Origin: Agapetus fuscipes
Taxonomy: Eukaryota; Arthropoda; Insecta; Trichoptera; Glossosomatidae
DNA: 64,000 nucleotides
Reading direction: 5' to 3'
Assembly: GCA_951799405.1 (NCBI GenBank)
Contig: OX637350.1
Location: forward strand, 4,449,852 to 4,513,851
Under the pieces are notes generated by a model. The model was not told the origin of the DNA. It ran no database searches and saw only the letters and a list, made by a program, of their open reading frames with translations. The position numbers and the translations under genes are program-made. Shown in pieces: positions 39,201-48,200 of the stretch. Positions within the stretch are counted from its first letter, which is position 1. Each line of letters opens with the position of its first letter.

Positions 39201-42200
39201 CCCATTGGAGAAGATTCACCGTCATCAAGTGAAACATTTGGTGAGGCAGAAAATCGTAAAGAGACTCCAGAGCCCAAGAAGCCAACTTTTGAAAAAACTA
39301 AACCATCCAAACCAGAGAAGAAGAAGAAGAATAAAGCTGATGCAAAACGACCCATTTCTTCGTTCATCGATGATGACACTGGCAAGAACAAAAAGAAGGT
39401 GGTCGAAAGGAAGGAAGGTGTGGTGGCCTCAGGAATCGACTCTTCGAAGACTATCCAAGATTTGAACTATCAAAAATATGGCAAGGATGAAAAGTGAGTA
39501 GAACTTTTAGATGTCTAAATTTGTCGTGAAAATTCCTTTTGTTAAGATTGCATAGCCAATACTACAAGTATAAAAACCATGGAACATATTTTACTAAAAA
39601 TATATGGAAAGTAAAACGCTCACTACATACGCTGTTTTTATTGCCATATTTTTTTAATGCCTATCCCATTTTTGTTGAATTAGTAGGAAAATAAATATGT
39701 AGTCAGTTTTTTTAACAATATCCATGATTTTATTCCGTTTCTCAGATCATTCGAACTTATAAAGAAAGCCTTGCTTGCAAATGACTTCCTCAAGAATTTG
39801 CTTGATGAAGACAGACTGACCTCAGTGGTTGAGGCTATGAGCCCGCAAGAGTATGCAGCTGACAGTTACATAATCAAGGAAGGGGAATCTGGCTCCCATC
39901 TCTACGTATCAGCGGAAGGAGTATTCGAAGTCATCAAAAATGGCCAAAACGTTAATGCGTTTGGGCCTGGTGAAGCTTTTGGTGAACTGGCAATTTTGTA
40001 CAAAGCCAAGAGATTTGCTTCAATAAAAGGTGGGTGGTCAACATCATCAGTTTAAAATAATAATATACTAGAATTATATGCGCCTTTTTGTGATTTACAT
40101 CACTACAAAGGCGCCTGTGGGCTCTAGCGGGAAAACAGGAATGCTTTGAGCATCTTCCTGAAGGCTGTCTTACCTTCCTGGACTCTCAGCCTCTCTGGGA
40201 GAGCATTCCATGCCGCTGGCCCGGCAACACGGAAAGAGCGGTTGCCGAAGACTGTGCATGATTGTCTTTTCGGCAGCTCCAACAGACTAGTTTAGCTCTC
40301 ACTTGTCCACTGCTGGGTGTTGACCTCACAACATCTCGTTTTTAGTGATATATAATATGGAGCTCTGCCTGTTTAGCTGTTGATATTTCGATGCTGAAGA
40401 CTGCAGCCTTTGGTCTCGTCGTTTTTCTATGAGTTCTAAATTTTGGTCAGAGAGTTTATTTCGCGGGGTTTCTTATTTTTTGTGTATGGACTCGACATTA
40501 TTTTAAGGCATACAAAGTGGCTTTGTGCTACTATAGAAAATAGGTCAAAGTGTGGGCTTCATCAGTCGACGGCCATCAAGGTGAAGGCTTAGTAAGTTCA
40601 ACATGCCTCTTACCACATTGTGGGGATTAGGTATATAATAATAATAATCTAAGTTGCAAGGATATATTCATTTAAAGCTCTCAGATGTATGCCCACAAAC
40701 CAACACGTGTAGTTCGCGCTAACAAATGCTGAATGCGTACTTACAAATAAAATCCAAACCTCAAATGAACATAAGCCCCACAACTTTTGCTGACCTTCCC
40801 TGAAACAGGGGTGACATTGGCAAAGTGAACCATTTTTTTCAGTATGGGTGGTCAGCCTCATACCAACCTATAAGTCAAGGAATAGGTCAATACCATTTTT
40901 AACTATGTGGATCACAGAAGCATCAAGCGCCTTTGGAGTGACTACATCATGGAACGCTATAAAGAAATCACCAACTCATCATCACTGAACACATTTTTTT
41001 TGGTATTGTCCAAATCTTCTTTTAAAAATTCAAGGTTGTGTTTGAGCTCTTGTTGAATGTTAATTTTTCCTTTTAACGATCGAACCACAGCATTTCTTCT
41101 TTTGGTGCTACTTCTATCGAAGGTCAGCGATCATCTATAATAATCTATAATCTAAATTGCAAGGATATATTCATTTAAAGCTCTCAGATGTATGCCCACA
41201 AACCAACACGTGTAGTTCGCGCTTACAAATGCTGAATGCGTACTTACAATCATCATGTCGTACTTACATCATCATGTCTATTTTTGACTTTGGATGCTGT
41301 GGCTCGAAACAGGGACTTGGTTCAAAATTTAGAAAATAAATTTACCATTGAATGTATTGTTTTTTCAGTAAGCACAGCTGCTAAGGTATGGACGCTAGAG
41401 AGGAGAGTGTTCCAGAAGATTATGATAAGGAGTGGCAAGCAGGAACAAGAAGATAACGTCAAATTTTTGTCATCGTGCGATTTCTTGGAAGGAATTCACT
41501 ACGCAGACTTAGTGAAAATATCTGATCTACTAAAAAGGGTAAGATGAATGCAAATATTACTGTGATGATCAAAAAATTTAATTATAAAGAACCCTTTACA
41601 AAAGGGCGTTGTCTAGTTAAAAAAAAAAAATGATTCATAATTTTTTAAGTAGTGTCCATTTCCCATGTTTCCTTTGAGAGCATATGTCGTCCCTCCTGAC
41701 CCAAAAGGAATTATCACCACCTTTTAAAGTTAAAACTGAAAAAGTGCTGATTCACTGATTTGAGAAATCGTAGATTAAATCTTTTATTGGGTGTAACTTC
41801 TCATAGTAAGTGAACTAAATCTAAGGAAGTGCTAATAAAAAACTTATACACTACAGGATTGCCACACATTTATAGTGTTTTCTCTCGTAGAAAATAGAAA
41901 ACAGGTGCATTTATCTAAGAAACCTATCTTAGCTTCATATGTCACTCATTTAGGTTTACCTGGTGGCGATATGAATGTCATCCCTCATATGGCTCTGGTT
42001 AGTGTTGTGTTTTTTCCTACACTTTAGGGACAATGCGACGTTGCTTTATTGGCACCAATACATTTATTTTTGTTAAAAGTAACACAATTCACCAGATTAT
42101 TTCAAACAGGTTCTGAAACAGATCTGAACATTATCAGTCAATCACAACGCAAATGCATTTGTAAACTCAGGGGGAAAGCTATCATACAACGATCGAACCG

Positions 42201-45200
42201 GTGGGTTCCAACCGGTGCTGTTTTGTTATTAATTGTCCTTAGGATTACTGCCCCTGATTGCGCAGCTGTAGTACCGACATGTTTTGCTCATTTTTGCAGG
42301 AATTCTTCCCCGCTGGACGTAAAATCATCAGCCAAGGTGAGAAAGGTGATAAATTCTACATCATCCGTGGAGGAACCGTGGGCATCACCAAAAGAGCTCC
42401 GGGGGAAAGTGAAATAGTAAGCGTCGGAGAACTGTCCAGAGGCAAATACTTCGGAGAGCAAGCGCTACTTCATGACAAAGATAGGCGACTTGCCACAGTG
42501 ACAGCCAAAGCGCCTGGAGTAGAATGCCTCACCTTAGATAAAGGGTAAGTAAATGTCACATGATTACACAAATTCCTATCTGTTCCGCAATTAATGTTCC
42601 AAATCGGCGCAATAGTGTATTTTCTTCTTCTTAATCTTGTTCCTCATTGCTGAGGGTTGTAGCCCTTGTGGAAGCAACCACTCTTCTCCAGTTCTCTTAG
42701 CGCTCCAATCACCGAGGTGACTGTTGCTGTCTTCGCTTGATCGGCCCATCATGTAGGGGATCTTCCTCTTCCTCTCTTCCTCTCCAAGCCACCGATTACA
42801 ATCAGTCGTTCGAGGCTATTCTTATTGCCACGGACAACGTGTCCAAAGAACTGAAGAATATGGCGTGTACATATGCTGGCCAGAGTCTAGCCATCCAATC
42901 ACAGCATCTGACAAATGGACTCGTTTATACATTTAGCTTTCCAAAGGATTCGGAGCATGCGCCTCCAGGACCACATTTCGAAAACGTCAATTTTTCTCCT
43001 TTCTGCCGCTCTTGGTCCATGTCTCAGCAGCATAGAAAAAAATAGAGTGGACCAGACTACTGTCAAGCTTTATCATGGTGCTGTCACTTACACCTCGCGT
43101 TTAGCGTCTAGATTGTACAAATTTGATTGCTGTGAACCTACACCTGTGATATCTGCCTGGCGAGATTTTTTGGAACTTGAATATTTTGTTCCCATACCAG
43201 TATTATTTATTCTACTATTTCTTGATTGTATATTTTTTTGCAGACCGTTTCATGAATTCTTGGGTGACATCAAAGAGTTGAAAGAAAAACGCAAGGAATA
43301 CACAGATGCTCGACCTTCCAACAGAGTCAAAACTGATCCTCCAAGTGGTAAGAAAGATGGCACTTTCTAATAAATTAGATGTACGACGTTTGTTTAAAAA
43401 ATAATGTGATATTTTATATTAATTTATTGTTCATCAGTTACATAAATTGATATTGCTGCACATTTCAAAGTGATCCTTCTCAGATATAAAACACATGTGC
43501 CGGCACTTCCTCTTACTCTTGAAGCACTTCTGATTGCGTTTTTTGGTATGGCATTGAGCTCTTCTGGCGATGCGGTATACATCTTCTAAATTTTGGTAAA
43601 CACCATATTTTCGTGACAGAAACAAATGAAATGGGCTATTTTAGCCGTCAGGTATAATCTTTATTCAATAATCCAAGCAAACTGAATCTGAGACATGATT
43701 ATGGTGTCACAAACGAGTAATGACGTGTGCTCTGGTGCATTATCGTAGTGTAACATCCATGAGAGGTTCCGAAACAATTCAGAGTTTGTTTTCATATTGC
43801 TTCAAGCAAAAGTTATTTCAAAACCTCAAGGTAATATTCCTTATCGACCGTTTGACCTTCGACAGAACAAAAAAGTAAAAAAATCAAGTCATGTTTACAA
43901 ATCTCGTTGAAATAAGATTATGCTATTCTTGCCATTCATAAAATTGAACTGAAAATATTGTTTGAAGTATCTACATATCTAAACTAATCTAATCTAATCT
44001 AAGTTGCAAAATATAAGTAACATTAGAGATTCACATTATTTGCATTTTCATAAAACAGAAATGTTTAAGTTCGCGCTTAAACATGCCGCACGTAGTCCTA
44101 CAATATACATAAAACCCGAATCTCAAATGAACCTGCAACTCCTGCCGACCTTCCCTGAAACAGGGGTAACATTGGCAAAGTGAATCATTTTCTACAGCAT
44201 GGGTGGTCAGCCGCATACCAACCTATAAGTCAAGGAACATACACAACAAATTACATTTTTAAAATCAACAAATTATAACATGTATGGACATCAAAAACTA
44301 CCTAGGTACTAAATATTCATATCTAGGCAGTTTGACGTCACATAAATATTTGTCTTATCTTTTTGAAATCTGCCACTTTGATATTTTATTACTTATCAGG
44401 AACCTATAGCCTTTGTGATGCTCAAAGTAATTATATTAAAATGTAAAGGTCTTTGAGTGTTGGGTGTTATTAAATAAAACTCTTGCATGCCCTTTTCTTA
44501 CACGCAAATTTTTTATTGTTTTTTCCAAGCTATTGTTTTTGGGAACAAAAGAAGCAGCATTCTAAAATTCAAAATTAACAGCCCTGTTAGGTACAGAATC
44601 ACTACAGAGGTCCCCTCCAGCATTTGCCAAGGGCAGATGCGATGAAGGTGGTGATCGGTGAGTCTTGATATTCTCTCAGGTTTTAGTAGAATCTCTCTGG
44701 AAAGTGGACTCGTCGGCCAGATCTTGTGCCGTTGTTCGGTGTTTGCTGCTTGTTGCAGCAGTCTTTTCTGTGCCGTTGTTCGGCGATTGGTTGTGCTGTA
44801 GTTCAGCGGTTGTTGTTAGTTGTGCTGGGCAGCTATGTTGGGCGACGTTCAAACCTCCAGGGCCTTGTTGCACTGGTTGGAATTGAGGAGTCGGCTGCAG
44901 CGGGAGTTGCGGGTTGCTGTAGTTCAGCGGTTGCTGCTTGTTGCAGCAGTTGCTGTGCCGTAGTTCGGCGGGTTGCTGCTTGTTGCAGCAGTTGCTGTGC
45001 CATAGTTTGGCGGGTTGCTGCTTGTTGCAGCAGTTGTTGTGCCATAGTTTGGCGGGTTGCTGCTTGTTGCAGCAGTTGTTGTGCCATAGTTTGGCGGGTT
45101 GCTGCTTGTTGCAGCAGTTGTTGTGCCGTAGTTCGGCGGGTTGCTGCTTGTTGCAGCAGTTGCTGTGCCATAGTTTGGCGGGTTGCTGCTTGTTGCAGCA

Positions 45201-48200
45201 GTTGCTGTGCCATAGTTTGGCGGGTTGCTGCTTGTTGCAGCAGTTGCTGTGCCGTAGTTCGGCGGGTTGCTGCTTGTTGCAGCAGTTACTGTGCCATTGT
45301 TCGGTGGTTGCTGTAGCAGGAGTCCCAGGAGTTGCAGGAGTAGCAGTTGTTGGTTTGTTTTCTCTAGCTACTACTGGTACTGGTTTTGGGTCTGCGTTTT
45401 TAGTTTCTGTTGTATCTTCAGGCATGTAAGCTGGTTTCAAACGATCTATGGTGATGTTTTTAGCTTGACCTTTTATCATTACTGAAAAGTATTTTTCACT
45501 CTTTTTGGCAACAGAGAAAGGTCCCTCGTACGGTGCTTGTAGTGGAGTACGAGAAGCGTCAGTTCGCACAAACACATGTGTACAATCTTTCAGTGCTTTG
45601 TGTACAAAGGTCCGTCTTTTCCCATGATTGCCTGTTGGTGTTGGTCTTATATCTTGTAATGACTGCTGTAGTTCTCTTGCGAATGAACCTGGTTCTGCTG
45701 GTGTTGTATCTTGGAAGAAGTCACCTGGCAGTCGTAGGGTAGTTCCATACGTCAGTTCTGCTGGAGAGTGTCCAATGTCCTCGCGAATAGCATTCCGCAA
45801 GCCAAGGAGAATCATCGGGAGATGTTCGGTCCATTTCACTGTTGTGTGAGCTTTGATAGCAGCCTTGAGGGTACGATGCCATCTTTCAATTAAGCCGTTA
45901 GACTGAGGGTGATAGGCTGTTGTCCTGTTGTGTTTGATTCCTAGTGTTTTTGTGATTTCGAAAAATAGCTGGGATTCAAACTGTCGTCCTTGATCAGTGA
46001 CAATAGTTGCAGGAACGCCGAATCTTGCTATCCAGTTTGTGATCAGAGCGGCAGCCACTGTTTTGGCTGTGATGTCACTTATTGGTATAGCTTCTGGCCA
46101 TCTTGTATATTGATCGATGATGGTCAGACAGTAGGTTTGTCCTTGAGATGGTGGGAGTGGTCCTACCAAGTCTATGTGTATCCACTGGAATCTTTCGTCT
46201 GGTGTAGGAAATTCTTGCAGTGGACTTGTTGTGTGCCTGGATGTTTTAGTCCTTTGGCAACTGATACATGTCTTTACCAACTTTTTTATGTCACTTTGCA
46301 TGTTGGGCCAAACGTACCTTGTTCTTATTGATTTGTACGTAGGCTTTGGTCCAGTATGACTGATATCATGGTATTGCTGTATAATATTTTTTCTCATACT
46401 TCTGGGAACAAATGGTCTTATAGTTCCTGTTGATGTGTCACACCAAATCATTTTATTGCCTCCGGGAATTAATAGTTGTTTCATCTGGAGTGAAGAATTT
46501 TCAGTGAAAAATGTTTCTAGTTCTGAATCTTGTTTTTGTTCTTCTGCCATTTGCTCGAAGTCGGTTTGCGGTGGAATTGCAATAGTTTCCACTCTTGAAA
46601 GTGCATCTGCAACAACATTTTCCTCACCTGGCACATATCTTATGTCCGTGGTGAATTGGGACACATAATCCAATTGTCGCTCTTGTCGTGGAGATGCGTT
46701 TTGTTTGTTTTTGTTAAATGCATAAGTTATGGGCTTATGATCCGTTTTAATATGGAAGCTTCTACCTTCCAACATTCTGCGGAAATATTTTACAGCTTCA
46801 TATAGTGCTGTCAGCTCTCTGTCATATGTGCTGTATTTCAATTGAGCTGCTGAAAATTTCTTGGAGTAGAATGCCAGCGGAGACCATTGGTTGTGGGTCC
46901 ATTGTTGCAAGACGGCTCCCATTGCAGTGTTGGATGCGTCCACCATGATGGAGATTTCTGCATTTTCATCAGAGTGTATTAGCAATGTTGCGTTTGTTTT
47001 TAATGTTCGTTTACATTTACAATGTAAAGGTCTTTGAGTGTTGGGTGTTATTAAATAAAACTCTTGCATGCCCTTTTCTTACACGCAAATTTTTTATTGT
47101 TTTTTCCAAGCTATTGTTTTTGGGAACAAAAGAAGCAGCATTCTAAAATTCAAAATTAACAGCCCTGTTAGGTACAGAATCACTACAAAACTAATGACAC
47201 TTCTTTTTTTCCTTCAAGAATACGACTACATCCAGTTCCAAGACCTTGAAATTTTGGGCACATTGGGAGTCGGGGGATTCGGTCGAGTGGAGCTGGTCCA
47301 ATACAAGAAAGATAGGGATTTGACATTTGCCCTGAAATGCCTCAAAAAAATCGACGTAGTGCAGCAGCAGCAACAGGAGCATGCGTTCAACGAGAAGAGC
47401 ATCATGTATAGATGTCGAAGCTCTTTCATTTGTCGGTTTGTGAATTTTCAAATCAATAGAAAGATATTTCCTTGACATTTAGTACTAGTGTAATATGATT
47501 GCTGAATGACTGGAACATGTGATACAAGGATAGGTGAGACAGGAATATATGATACAGAAACTGGAATATATAATAATAAATAATAATCTAAGTTGCAAGG
47601 ATATATTCATTCAAAGCTCTCAGATGTATGCCCACAAACAAACACGTGTAGTTCGCGCTTACAAATGCTGATTGTGTACTTACAAATAAAATCCAAACTC
47701 AAATGAACATAAGCCCTGCAACTCTTGCAGACATTCCCTGAAACAGGGGTGACATTAGCAAAGTGAACCATTTTTTACAGTATGGGTGGTCAGCCTCATA
47801 CCAACTTATAAGTCAAGGAAATATGTGAAACTGGAATATGGGAGACAAGAATATATGAGGCAGGCAATAGGAAGGAATATGTAAGACAGGTAACTGGAAT
47901 ATGTGAGAGAGGAACTGAAATATGTTAAACTGGAATATGGGAGACAAGAATATGTGAGTCAGGAAATAGGGAGGAATATGTGAGACAGGTAACTGGAATA
48001 TGTGAGACAGGAACTGGAATATATTAAACTGGAGTATGGGAGACAAGATTATATGAAACCGGAAACAGGAAGGAATATGTGAGACAGGAACTGGAATATG
48101 AGAAATGGGAATATGGGAGACTGGAATGCGTGAGAGATGAGACTGATAAATAACTGGAATCTGCAGAGTGAAAAGGAAAGAAGAGAGTGATGAACGTCGA

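Larger units (their letters stand above)
44442..47187 (-). mobile_element. Ty3/Gypsy LTR retrotransposon, gag-to-RT deleted
   Basis: Two 165-bp LTRs (TG..CA) that I read as identical bracket a single minus ORF (44676-47069). A purine tract lies next to the downstream LTR at 44607 (GAGGTCCCC on the + strand). The ORF covers RNase H (DAS and TDHKP motifs), the integrase zinc finger (H..H..CISCQ) and the integrase core with its Asp, Asp and Glu ([26 protein letters not shown]). Gag, protease, RT and the primer-binding site are missing, because RNase H begins right after the 5' LTR. A repeat-rich tail of 14-residue units ends the ORF. Confidence 0.92.

Noticed and set aside
44726..45429. Long Cys/Leu-rich ORFs on the plus strand and a Gln-rich minus ORF
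   Set aside because: They are alternative frames of the 42-bp repeat array in the Gypsy element.
44437..47192. Target-site duplication of the Gypsy element
   Set aside because: Flanks TAAAA and AAACT do not match over 4-5 bp, so none was called.
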